Assembly (NCBI GenBank): GCA_046541515.1
Contig: JBKHDD010000052.1
Location: forward strand, 1-26,962
From: CAYFVR01 sp046541515
Lineage (GTDB): Bacteria > Desulfobacterota > Desulfobacteria > Desulfobacterales > Desulfococcaceae
Length of the DNA: 26,962 bases
Direction of reading: 5' to 3'
Part shown: piece after piece, positions 8,518-16,489 of the stretch
How the letters are laid out: each line of letters opens with the position of its first letter
Numbering within the stretch: position 1 is the stretch's first letter
Notes under the pieces: model-generated
Databases searched by the model: none
The model's input: the letters and a program-made list of their open reading frames with translations, nothing else
Told to the model about the DNA's origin: nothing
Program-made: the position numbers and the translations under genes

Positions 8518-9530
8518 AGGGCGCGGGAGAACCCGGCGGCGCGGCGGACGCGATCCCGCTGGTGGAACTTGCGGGCGTGACCCGGGACTTCGTCCGTCGG
8601 CCGGATTTGGCCATGCGCATTGCCCGGGTTGTGGGCGCCCGGGTGGGGGCGGAGCGGGTGCGCGCGGTGGATGGCGTCGATCTGAAGGTCCGGCCCGGCG
8701 AAGTGGTGGGGCTGGCGGGGGAGTCGGGATGCGGAAAATCGACCCTGGGCCGGTTGGCGGCGGGCTTGCTTCGACCCTCGGCCGGGGCGGTGTTTCATCG
8801 CGGAACGCCCATCGGCCAGGTGGGCCGGCGGGAACGGCTCCGCGTGCAGATGGTGTTTCAGGACCCGCTCTCCTCGCTGAATCCCCGGATGCGGGCCGGC
8901 GAGATCATCGCCGAGGCGCCAAGGGTTCACGGGATCATCCCCCGGGCAAAAGTGGACGCGGAGGTGGCGGGGCTCATGATCCAGTGCGGCCTGGACCCGG
9001 CGGACAAGTCCCGCTTTCCCCACCAGTTTTCCGGCGGCCAGTGCCAGCGGATCGCCATCTGCCGGGCGTTGGCGGTGCGGCCCGATCTGCTGGTCTGCGA
9101 CGAGGCGGTTTCCGCGCTGGACGTGTCGGTGCAGGCCCAGATTCTCAACCTCTTCGCCGAGCTGCGAAGGCGCTTTCACCTGGCCCTGCTCTTCATCAGC
9201 CACGATTTGGGCGTGGTGGAGCACCTCAGCGATCGGGTGTTGATCATGTACCTGGGCCGGATCGTGGAAAAAGCGCCCACCGACGCCCTGTTCCAGTCTC
9301 CCCGCCATCCATACACCCAAGCGTTGCTCCGGGAAATCCCCGACCTGGACCGCCGGAACACCGACTACCAACCCCTGTCCGGCGAAGTGCCCTCCGCCCT
9401 CAATCCGCCCCCCGGCTGCCACTTCCACCCCCGCTGCCCAGACCGCTTGGAAATCTGCGACCGGGAAATCCCAAAATGGACCGAGGTGGGCGAGGGGCAT
9501 TGGGTGTTTTGCCATTTGTATGGGGGGTGA
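8514..9530 (+). CDS. DppF-like ABC transporter ATPase
   Basis: The 338-residue second ATPase has Walker A GESGCGKST at residues 69-77, QMVFQDPLSSLNPRM (Q-loop), the signature FSGGQCQRIAICRAL, Walker B LLVCDEAVSALD and LLFISHDLGVVEHL (switch histidine). The C-terminal oligopeptide-transporter extension has GCHFHPRCPDRLEIC. GTG 8514 overlaps the previous stop, as in the preceding pair. It is the last gene of the operon; no clear intrinsic terminator is visible in the 94 bp before the next gene. Confidence 0.92.
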   Translation: MKGAGEPGGAADAIPLVELAGVTRDFVRRPDLAMRIARVVGARVGAERVRAVDGVDLKVRPGEVVGLAGESGCGKSTLGRLAAGLLRPSAGAVFHRGTPIGQVGRRERLRVQMVFQDPLSSLNPRMRAGEIIAEAPRVHGIIPRAKVDAEVAGLMIQCGLDPADKSRFPHQFSGGQCQRIAICRALAVRPDLLVCDEAVSALDVSVQAQILNLFAELRRRFHLALLFISHDLGVVEHLSDRVLIMYLGRIVEKAPTDALFQSPRHPYTQALLREIPDLDRRNTDYQPLSGEVPSALNPPPGCHFHPRCPDRLEICDREIPKWTEVGEGHWVFCHLYGG

Positions 9531-9624
9531 TTTGGCGTTGCTTCTTTTTGGGGGGCTTTTCACCTTTTTGATTGAACCGATAGCTGTCTGAAACCGTTGA
9601 GCAATTGGGCCCGGATATGAAACC

Positions 9625-11274
9625 ATGACCGATGAAACGCAAGATATTGAAAAAAAGTCGCTTCGACTGATCTCCGGACGAAAATCCCGTTGGCCGGAAG
9701 TGGTCCGGGAGGTGGTGGCGTTTGCCAATGCCCGGGGCGGGAAATTGTTAATCGGCATCGAAGATGGAAAAAGCGAACCACCCGTCGGACAGGCGGTTCC
9801 ATCCGATCTGCCGGAGCGGGTCCGGCGGCGGGTGGGGGAGTTGACGGTCAACGTGGATTGCGTCGTCCGTCTTCAGCGGTCCCGGACGACGGGCGGCGAA
9901 TATCTGGAAATCGAGGTTTTCCGTTCCCACTCTCCCGCTTCAACCACCGACGGCCGGTTCTTTCTCCGAATCTCCGATGCATCCCAGCCTCTCACCGGGG
10001 AGAATGTCCAGCGGCTTCTCAATGAGCGGACCGCGCTTCCTTGGGAAACGCTTACGCCGATAGACGTGCCCCGCGAGGAAGTGGATTCTCAAAAGTTGGC
10101 CGAATTCGCGGCCGCCATCCGGGACTCCGACCGGATCAAACCGTCGGTGCGGGAAAAGAGCGTCCCAGAGTTGCTGGACCATTATTCACTGGCCAAGGGC
10201 CCGATCCTCACCAACCTCGGCGTTCTTTGCCTCGGGCGAAGAGAAGACCGGGTTCGACTGGGAACCGCTCCGATTATTCAGTTCATCAAGTACGATGTGG
10301 ACGAGCGGAAGACCAACAAAATCGCCTGGGACGACTACTCCCTGTCTCCCATCGAACTGGTGGAGGCGGTCTGGCGGGAAATCCCCGATTTCCGGGAAAG
10401 CTTCGAGCTTCCGGACGGACTTTTTCGCCGGCAAATTCCCATGTATGACCGAAAGGTGGTGCGGGAACTTTTGGTCAATGCCTTGGTGCATCGGCCCTAC
10501 ACCCAACAGGGCGACATCTACCTCAATCTCCATCCGGATCGTTTGGAAATCGTGAACCCCGGGCGTCTTCCGCTGGGCGTTACGCCGGAAAACATTCTTC
10601 ACCAATCGGTGCGGCGGAACCATGAGCTGGCCCGGCTGTTCCACGACCTGGAATTGATGGAGCGGGAAGGCAGCGGGTACGATCTGCTCTACGAGGTGCT
10701 GCTTTCCCAAGGGCGGCCGTTGCCCATGATCCGGGAGGGACCGGATAGGGTCTCGGTTGTCATTCAACGCCGGATCATGAAGCCCGAAGTAATTGATTTT
10801 TTGGAGAGGGCCGACCAGATGTTTTCCTTGCGCCAACGGGAAAAGATCACGTTGGGTTTGCTGGCCCAGCATGAGGGGCTCACCGCGCGGGATTTGGCCC
10901 GACTTCTTGAATTGGAAGATGCGTCTGGCGCGGCGCGATGGATGGGCCGGCTTCCGAAATGGGGCCTGGTCCGCCAGACCGGCCGGACCAAGGGAACCCG
11001 CTATTTTGTCGATCCGGAGTTGCTCCGGAAACTGGAATTCCCCAGCCGAACAACGCTGACCCGGATTGAGCCCCATCGGCTTCGATCCCTCATCCTGGAG
11101 GACTTGGAGCGGAACCCTGGTTCGTCTTTTGGTGAAATTCATCAACGAATTGGCGACGAAATTCCGGACCACCAAGTTCGGAAGCAGATCAAGACGTTGG
11201 TGGAAAAGGAACGAATAGCCTACCAAGGAGAATATCGCTGGCGAAGGTATTGGGCTTCTGGATCCGGTATTTGA
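9625..11274 (+). CDS. Schlafen-AlbA_2 / HATPase_c / winged-helix protein (COG2865-like)
   Basis: The 549-residue protein opens with an AlbA_2-type (Schlafen) domain at about residues 10-130, shown by WPEVVREVVAFANARGGKLLIGIEDG. A GHKL-type ATP-binding region (HATPase_c_4) follows at about 270-385, with KVVRELLVNALVHRPY as N-box and MEREGSGYD. About 150 residues of winged-helix-like sequence end the protein. Family members are annotated as ATP-binding or DNA/RNA-binding putative regulators; biochemical function is largely unproven, and some relatives occur with defence genes. An in-frame stop at 9598-9600 fixes the start at or near ATG 9625. The acidic/basic Schlafen active-site core is not obvious at the N-terminus. 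It stands alone between the transporter operon and the convergent chemoreceptor gene, and may be transcribed separately. Confidence 0.85.
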   Translation: MTDETQDIEKKSLRLISGRKSRWPEVVREVVAFANARGGKLLIGIEDGKSEPPVGQAVPSDLPERVRRRVGELTVNVDCVVRLQRSRTTGGEYLEIEVFRSHSPASTTDGRFFLRISDASQPLTGENVQRLLNERTALPWETLTPIDVPREEVDSQKLAEFAAAIRDSDRIKPSVREKSVPELLDHYSLAKGPILTNLGVLCLGRREDRVRLGTAPIIQFIKYDVDERKTNKIAWDDYSLSPIELVEAVWREIPDFRESFELPDGLFRRQIPMYDRKVVRELLVNALVHRPYTQQGDIYLNLHPDRLEIVNPGRLPLGVTPENILHQSVRRNHELARLFHDLELMEREGSGYDLLYEVLLSQGRPLPMIREGPDRVSVVIQRRIMKPEVIDFLERADQMFSLRQREKITLGLLAQHEGLTARDLARLLELEDASGAARWMGRLPKWGLVRQTGRTKGTRYFVDPELLRKLEFPSRTTLTRIEPHRLRSLILEDLERNPGSSFGEIHQRIGDEIPDHQVRKQIKTLVEKERIAYQGEYRWRRYWASGSGI

Positions 11275-11292
11275 CAATACTGGCCCAATACC
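11246..11292. repeat. Nested inverted repeat spanning the stop codon
   Basis: GGTATTGGGC (11246-11255) and GCCCAATACC (11283-11292) form a perfect 10-bp outer stem. Inside it GTATT (11267-11271) and AATAC (11276-11280) can form a second hairpin. The structure covers the stop codon of the AlbA/HATPase gene. No T-run follows on either strand, so it may act as an mRNA 3'-end structure or a protein site rather than an intrinsic terminator. Confidence 0.45.
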
Positions 11293-11409
11293 GGGCAAAA
11301 GTTGAAAAAAAGTGTTTAATAGCTTGGAGCCTTTCTTGTTAAAATGTTTAAAATCAAATGGTTGCGTATTTAAAAAACACCCTCGAATCTTCGGATGAAC
11401 GCCGTTATC

Positions 11410-11445
11410 GTTAAATAGAAACCGGCCGCGCCGCCCAAAGCGGCC
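11410..11445 (-). terminator. Possible terminator of the chemoreceptor gene
   Basis: GGCCGC (11424-11429) pairs with GCGGCC (11440-11445) around a 10-nt loop. On the minus strand the stem is followed by the moderately T-rich GGTTTCTATTTAA. It begins only 5 nt past the chemoreceptor stop. The U-tail is imperfect. The A+T-rich stretch 11300-11420 beside it contains no gene. Confidence 0.4.
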
Positions 11446-11450
11446 CTCAA

Positions 11451-14255
11451 TTAAAAATCATCAAACTCATCTTCGTCGTCGAAGGGGATGAGCTGGTCGG
11501 GGGGGATTTCCCGGCCCTGCTTTTTCTTGGCCCCCCGGTCCGAGGCGCGGTCGTCGGAATCTTCCTCGTCGGCTTCGGAGTCGTGGCGCGTTTTTCGCCC
11601 GTGCGATTCCGGCTTCCATTGGCGGTCACGCCCATGGTCGCGAGACCGCTCCGGCGACGGCTCCGACCGCGAGCCTTCCTCGATCGAATCTTTCCGCCCG
11701 CCTTCCACCAGGACCGTCAACTCCCGCACGAAGCCGTCCAGTTCGCCGGATTCGGAGCGCATGGATTCCGAGGCGCTGGCCGCCTCTTCCGCCGTGGCCG
11801 CGTTTTGCTGGGTGACCTGGTTCATCTCCGAAACCGCCTTGTTGACCTGGGCGATCCCGTCCGCCTGCTCCCGGGAGGCGGCGGAAATTTCGCCGATCAA
11901 CTCCCCCACCCGTTCCGTGCTTCGGGTCACCTCGCCGAAGGCCGCGTTGCTTTCCTCCACCAGCCCCGCGCCCTCCTCCAGTTGGGCGATGTTCTTCTGG
12001 ATCAGCTCGCTGGTGTTCCGGGCCGCCTCCGCCGAGCGCATGGCCAGATTCCGGACCTCCTCGGCCACCACGGCAAAGCCCGCGCCGGCCTGGCCCGCCC
12101 GGGCCGCCTCCACCGCCGCGTTGAGAGCCAGCAGGTTGGTCTGAAACGCGATTTCGTCGATGGTGTGAACGATGCGGGAGGTGTCCCGGCCCGATTTGCT
12201 GATTTGGGCCATTGCCCCCGTCAACTCTTCCAGGGTCCGGTTGGCCTGGGAGACCACCCGGCCGGTTTCCTGGGTCAACCGTTCGGCCTGGGCGGCGTTG
12301 TCGGCGTTTTGCTGGATCATGCTGGCCATCTCTTCCAGGGAGCCGGAGGTTTCCTCCAGGGAGGCCGCCTGTTCCGAGGAGCCCTGGGAGAGGGACTGGC
12401 CCGCCGAGGAAAGCTCCAGCGCGGCGGAGCCCACCCGTTCGGCGCTGGCCCGAAGGCCGGAAATGACGCCTCTCACCGGCCGGGAAATGAGTCGGCTGAA
12501 CCAGAAGGAGACCAGCAACAGCGCCAACAACAGCCCGCCGCCGACCACCAGCAGGGTTTGGGTGAAGTCGTTGAGTTCCTGATACGCCTCGGCCGACGCC
12601 ATCTCGGCCACCAGCGCCCAGGTGCGCCCCCAAACGGGGACCGGCGCGTAGTTGGACAGCACCTTCTGGCCCGCGTAGTTTTCCATCTCGGCCTGGCCGG
12701 AGCGGCCCTCCAGCGCGGCCACGACCGCGGGGGTCTCCACGCGGCCCTCCGCGCCGGCGGCGAAGGAGGCCCGCACCGAATGGGTTTCCGGTTCGGTGCG
12801 TCCGTCGGAGCGCCTCCGTCCCTCGGGGCCAACCAGGTAGGTTTCCCCGGTTTCGCCCATGCCCGCCCGCTGGCCCATGAGCGCGTTCAGCGGATCGATG
12901 GAGAGGGCCAGGACGATGACCAGTTCCGTGCCGGCCTCGCCCGGGACGGAACGGGCCATGAAGGCGGTGGGCCGTCCTTCCGCCGGGGGATAGCTTTCAA
13001 AGTCGGCAAAGACCAGGGAATTCCGGTCCAGGGCCTGTTGAAAGGCGCGGCCGAGGGCCGAATCCCCGTAGGTTCCGCCGGCCAGATTGGCCCCGTAATC
13101 GCTCCGGTTTTTCACCGAATAAAACACCCGTCCGCCTCGATGAACCAGCAGCAGGTCGTCGTATCCGTATTGGACGATGAACTTGTTGAAATAATCGGCG
13201 CTTTCCCCTTCCAGCACCGGCGAGATGACCTCCTTCAGATGAGTCGAGCCGACGATGGCCCAGTTTAATCCCGGGATTTCCATCGGCGCGTATCGGCGGA
13301 TCACCACGGAATCGTTCGACGCCATCCGAATTTCCGTGCCCGAGGCTCCGGAAAGCGCCGCCGTGATGCCCGTGCCCGAAATGGATTCGCCCAGGCCGCC
13401 TTCCCCGACCACCCGATCGCTTCGCAGTTCCGGACCTTCGCCCGTCGCGCCCACCAGAAAGTTTTCGCCGGTTTCCCCCATGCCCTGGCGTTGTTGCACC
13501 ATGTTGTTGATCGGTTCAATGTCGATGCGGAAAATCGCCACGCCAACGGCTTGTCCGAACTGAAGAATCGGCGCGCCCAGAAAGGCGCTGTACGCGCCGT
13601 CGGCGGGGGGATAGGGCCCGAAATCCACTAGGGAGACCGATTCCAGCCCCTTTTCGAAACAGGCCCGCAAACCGGTGTCCGCCAGATCGCCGGATAGCAC
13701 GTTTTGGCCCAAGTCCGCCGCCCGGTTCAGGGAGTAGACCACGATGCCGTCGGCCCGCACCAGAATCAGGTCGTCGTAGCCGTATTCGTCCCGGTACGGA
13801 TGGAGCGCGTTGGCGAGGTTGAATTCCTCCACGAAGTCGTACATCTCCATGTCCAGGCCGCCGTCGGAATTCAGCAGCGATCCGAAGGATTCCAGGGCCT
13901 GCAACACCGTCGGATTGCCGGACAGCACGCGAATGTCGCTTTGGGCGTTGGCGAAATAGCCTTCCACCTGGGCTTTTTGGGTAATCTGAACCGATTCCAG
14001 TTTCCGGGCGGCGGCCTGTTTGAAGCTGGAAACGGTTTCCAGCAGCACGTCCATGTCGTCGGCGCGCTGATTGAAAAATTGTTCCACCTGGTTTTGGCGA
14101 ACCGCAAGCAGGCTTTCGAGCTGCTGGAAGGCGAGCCGGGAAAGGGCCGCGTTGGAATTGAAAAACGCGATCAGTCCGCCGCCGGCGAACGGAATCATGC
14201 TCACCAGCAGAAAGGCGATCAGCAGCCTTCCCTGGATCGGGATGCGTGTCGTCAT
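11451..14255 (-). CDS. Methyl-accepting chemotaxis protein with duplicated Cache-type sensor
   Basis: The 934-residue inner-membrane receptor has a first helix at residues 10-30 and a periplasmic region of about 530 residues. A second helix lies near 565-587 (LLVVGGGLLLALLLVSFWF). After a short HAMP-like linker comes the MCP signalling domain, whose hairpin tip (DEIAFQTNLLALNAAVEAARAG) lies near residue 700. The periplasmic part contains two related Cache-like units. Each has a YGYDDL(I/L)LV strand, an SYPPA/PYPPA-type motif and the ending RxGMGETGExxLVG, so it probably arose by duplication. The C-terminus is a basic/acidic unstructured tail ending DDEDEFDDF. AGAGGAAA precedes the ATG. It should pass ligand information to CheA/CheW; the ligand is unknown, and no other che gene is near. 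Confidence 0.93.
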   Translation of the reverse strand: MTTRIPIQGRLLIAFLLVSMIPFAGGGLIAFFNSNAALSRLAFQQLESLLAVRQNQVEQFFNQRADDMDVLLETVSSFKQAAARKLESVQITQKAQVEGYFANAQSDIRVLSGNPTVLQALESFGSLLNSDGGLDMEMYDFVEEFNLANALHPYRDEYGYDDLILVRADGIVVYSLNRAADLGQNVLSGDLADTGLRACFEKGLESVSLVDFGPYPPADGAYSAFLGAPILQFGQAVGVAIFRIDIEPINNMVQQRQGMGETGENFLVGATGEGPELRSDRVVGEGGLGESISGTGITAALSGASGTEIRMASNDSVVIRRYAPMEIPGLNWAIVGSTHLKEVISPVLEGESADYFNKFIVQYGYDDLLLVHRGGRVFYSVKNRSDYGANLAGGTYGDSALGRAFQQALDRNSLVFADFESYPPAEGRPTAFMARSVPGEAGTELVIVLALSIDPLNALMGQRAGMGETGETYLVGPEGRRRSDGRTEPETHSVRASFAAGAEGRVETPAVVAALEGRSGQAEMENYAGQKVLSNYAPVPVWGRTWALVAEMASAEAYQELNDFTQTLLVVGGGLLLALLLVSFWFSRLISRPVRGVISGLRASAERVGSAALELSSAGQSLSQGSSEQAASLEETSGSLEEMASMIQQNADNAAQAERLTQETGRVVSQANRTLEELTGAMAQISKSGRDTSRIVHTIDEIAFQTNLLALNAAVEAARAGQAGAGFAVVAEEVRNLAMRSAEAARNTSELIQKNIAQLEEGAGLVEESNAAFGEVTRSTERVGELIGEISAASREQADGIAQVNKAVSEMNQVTQQNAATAEEAASASESMRSESGELDGFVRELTVLVEGGRKDSIEEGSRSEPSPERSRDHGRDRQWKPESHGRKTRHDSEADEEDSDDRASDRGAKKKQGREIPPDQLIPFDDEDEFDDF

Positions 14256-14325
14256 GTTTGAATTTCCTCTGGATTGGCTTTTTGAACGAGGAGGATGCCC
14301 GCTCCCCGTTCTCGAAGGGTAAATC

Positions 14326-14355
14326 CAGATACCGCCTCGGAGGCGGGGCTGTCAA
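14326..14355 (-). promoter_or_regulatory. Candidate sigma-70 promoter with dyad spacer for the chemoreceptor gene
   Basis: On the minus strand TTGACA (plus 14350-14355) is followed after 18 bp by TATCTG (plus 14326-14331). The spacer contains the perfect palindrome CCGCCTCGGAGGCGG (14332-14346), which could be an operator or a structural element. The start codon is about 70 nt downstream. The remainder of 14256-14576 contains no gene. Confidence 0.45.
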
Positions 14356-14547
14356 ATCCTTTGGAAGAAATGGGAAGATTTGGCCGGTCCAAAGCGGAAT
14401 CCGAACGGACGTCCGGAGGGAATGAAACATTTTCGGACGAAAGGCGGATGGGGAGAGGGCGTCGGGCAAGGGGTTGAAGCCGTTGAAATGGCCGCCGGCC
14501 GCGTTCGGAAGTTCATTTTCCAACGAGGAAGCGTTTCAATGGAATGG

Positions 14548-14569
14548 GGAAAAACCGGATGGGGTTTCC
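14548..14569 (-). terminator. Weak hairpin after the metal-chelate binding protein gene
   Basis: On the minus strand GGAAACC, a 6-nt loop and GGTTTTTCC form an imperfect hairpin starting about 8 nt past the stop of the gene at 14577-15665. The T-stretch is inside the stem, so this is only a possible end of the uptake operon. Confidence 0.25.
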
Positions 14570-14576
14570 GAGGCGC

Positions 14577-15665
14577 CTACTCCTCGGGGGGCAACGGGAG
14601 CCTGGCGCCCAATTCCCCGTATTGGTCCCGCATTTTCGCATATACCGGCCGCCCCACCAGGAAAGTGTAAATTTCGTCCGATTTTCCGACGGGATCGACA
14701 TCCGCGAACCGCTCCGGCTGGAGGATTTTCCCGGCGGCGTAGGCGTCGGCGATGGCGGTGCCGATGTTGACCACGTACCAGTTGAAGGGGAATAGGGTGT
14801 AGACCCGGCTGTTTTTTGCCGCCTGGAGGGTTCGATAGAAATCCGGCTTGCGCCCGGCGTCCGCCGTCACATGGTGTTTTCCGCCCCCGTCGATGAAAAT
14901 GACCGCCGGGTTCCAGGCCAGAAGGGTTTCCCGGTCCACGAACCGATGGCCCTGGTGTCCGCCGCCGAGGGCCAGGTTCCGGGCGTGAATCCAGTTGAGC
15001 GGCGTGTAGTCGGAATGGGTGCTTTCGATCCCCTGGGTTCCCCGGAAGCCGACGCCGCCCACGTAGACGCTCGGCCGTTGGGCGGGGGGGATGTCCCGGG
15101 TCCGTTCGGTCAGATCGGAGCGGGCCGTTTCGATAAATTCAATGACCGCCTCGGCCCGTTCGGATCGGTTTAAAATTGATCCCGCCAGGCGAAGGGCGTC
15201 GTAGACCGTTTCGTCGAAGGCGGCGAAATCGCCGTAGCTAAGCACCACAACCGGGACATTGAGGCTGGCCTGCACTTCGTCGGCCAACTCTTTTTCCATG
15301 TAGGTGACAAAGATCAGGTCCGGCCGAACGGAGAGGACCGCCTCCAAATCCGGCTTGCGGTTGATGGTCGCGGGACCGCCCGGGCCGATCCGGGGCAGTT
15401 CGCCCAGTTCCGGATGAGCGAGGAAATAGGGGCGGCCGTAGGGATGGCGTTTTTCCAGCTCTTCGATCCCGGCCACCCGATCCCGGGCTTGCAGATAGAC
15501 CACCAGCCGCAACGCCCCCGGGCCGATGCAGACGATCCGCTCCGGATTCTCCGGAACGGCGACGGTTCGCCCGACCTGGTCGGTGATTTGGCGTTCGCCC
15601 GCCGCGGGGACGGCGGCGGCGAGGATCAGGATCGGAAGGAAAATTTTGATGAAATGGTTGCGCAT
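14577..15665 (-). CDS. Periplasmic metal-chelate binding protein, HemV-2/TroA-like (COG0614)
   Basis: The 362-residue protein has a signal peptide (MRNHFIKIFLPILILAAAV, cleavage near residue 22). The helical-backbone binding-protein fold is shown by RQITDQVGRTVAVPENPERI, the PDLIFVTYME region and the ending FADVDPVGKSDEIYTFLVG. The pattern best fits the HemV-2 subgroup of iron/haem-type binding proteins; B12 or another chelate cannot be excluded. No lipobox is seen. The start at 15665 is set by the signal peptide, although the ribosome-binding site (AAAGGGCG) is modest. It is the last gene of the receptor-permease-ATPase-binding protein operon and would hand the ligand to the FecCD permease. 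Confidence 0.88.
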   Translation of the reverse strand: MRNHFIKIFLPILILAAAVPAAGERQITDQVGRTVAVPENPERIVCIGPGALRLVVYLQARDRVAGIEELEKRHPYGRPYFLAHPELGELPRIGPGGPATINRKPDLEAVLSVRPDLIFVTYMEKELADEVQASLNVPVVVLSYGDFAAFDETVYDALRLAGSILNRSERAEAVIEFIETARSDLTERTRDIPPAQRPSVYVGGVGFRGTQGIESTHSDYTPLNWIHARNLALGGGHQGHRFVDRETLLAWNPAVIFIDGGGKHHVTADAGRKPDFYRTLQAAKNSRVYTLFPFNWYVVNIGTAIADAYAAGKILQPERFADVDPVGKSDEIYTFLVGRPVYAKMRDQYGELGARLPLPPEE

Positions 15666-15736
15666 GGGACGCCCTTTGGATGATTTCGTTTTTTTTGATG
15701 GGTGGGGCGCCGCTTGCCGCGGCCTACCCGACGTGT

Positions 15737-16489
15737 CTACACCGGCACAATCACCGGATGTCCCGCCACGGTCGCCAGCACCACCTCGATGTCGTAGACC
15801 TCGCGGATCATTTCCGCCGTGATTTGGTCCCGGGAAACGGCGGCGTGAACCCGGCCGTCCCGAAGGAGAAGCAGCCGGTCGGCGTGGCGCACGGCCAGAT
15901 TCAGGTCGTGGATGGAAATCACCGCGCACAGGCCGTCGCGCCGGACCGCCTCGCCCACGTGGACCATGACCTCCCGCTGGTTTTTGGGGTCCAGGTTGCT
16001 GGTGGGTTCGTCCAGCAGCAACACTTTGGGCTCCTGAACCAGGGCCCGGGCGATGATGACCTTTTGCGCCTCCCCGCCGCTGAGGCTTTCCAGGGGCCGC
16101 AGCGCCATTTCCGAGAGCCCCATCCGCGCCAGCACCGCCTCCACCTTTTCGTAATCGCTCGCCTCCGGCCCCCATTGCATGTGGGGTTTTCGCCCCAACA
16201 GCACGGCGTCGAAGACGCTCAACTCGGTTTGGCCAAACCGCTGGGGCACGTAGCCCATCCGCCGGGCCACGGCGTTGCGGTCCAGGCCGGACAGGTCCTC
16301 TTTCTCCACCAGCACCGTGCCGCGATGGGGTTTCAAAATCCGATTCAGACAGCGCAACAGGGTCGATTTTCCCGCGCCGTTGACGCCGAGCACGGCGAAC
16401 ACCTGCCCGGCGGGCGCGTCGAAGGTGACCCGGTCCAAAACGGGATGGCTGTTGTACCGGAACGAAACGCCGTCCACGGAGAGTCTCAT
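15737..16489 (-). CDS. FecE/BtuD-like ABC transporter ATPase
   Basis: The 250-residue ATPase has Walker A GVNGAGKST at residues 35-43, Q83 in YVPQRF, the signature LSGGEAQKVIIARAL at 136-150, Walker B VLLLDEPT at 156-163 and the switch histidine H194 in SIHDLN. This is the standard layout of siderophore, haem and B12 importers. Its ATG overlaps the stop of the permease gene by 4 bp (ATGA), which implies translational coupling and a fixed ratio of the two subunits. The binding protein gene follows after 71 bp. Confidence 0.93.
   Translation of the reverse strand: MRLSVDGVSFRYNSHPVLDRVTFDAPAGQVFAVLGVNGAGKSTLLRCLNRILKPHRGTVLVEKEDLSGLDRNAVARRMGYVPQRFGQTELSVFDAVLLGRKPHMQWGPEASDYEKVEAVLARMGLSEMALRPLESLSGGEAQKVIIARALVQEPKVLLLDEPTSNLDPKNQREVMVHVGEAVRRDGLCAVISIHDLNLAVRHADRLLLLRDGRVHAAVSRDQITAEMIREVYDIEVVLATVAGHPVIVPV

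Noticed and set aside
9625..11274. Part of a defence island
   Set aside because: Schlafen-type proteins can be defence-linked, but no other defence gene is adjacent; the methyltransferase is about 8.5 kb away and unlinked.
11451..11480. CheR-binding pentapeptide (NWETF type) at the chemoreceptor C-terminus
   Set aside because: The ending is acidic with a terminal aromatic residue, but is not the known pentapeptide.
11583..13268. 561-codon open frame antisense to the chemoreceptor
   Set aside because: It has no recognisable motif and mirrors the GC-rich coding strand.
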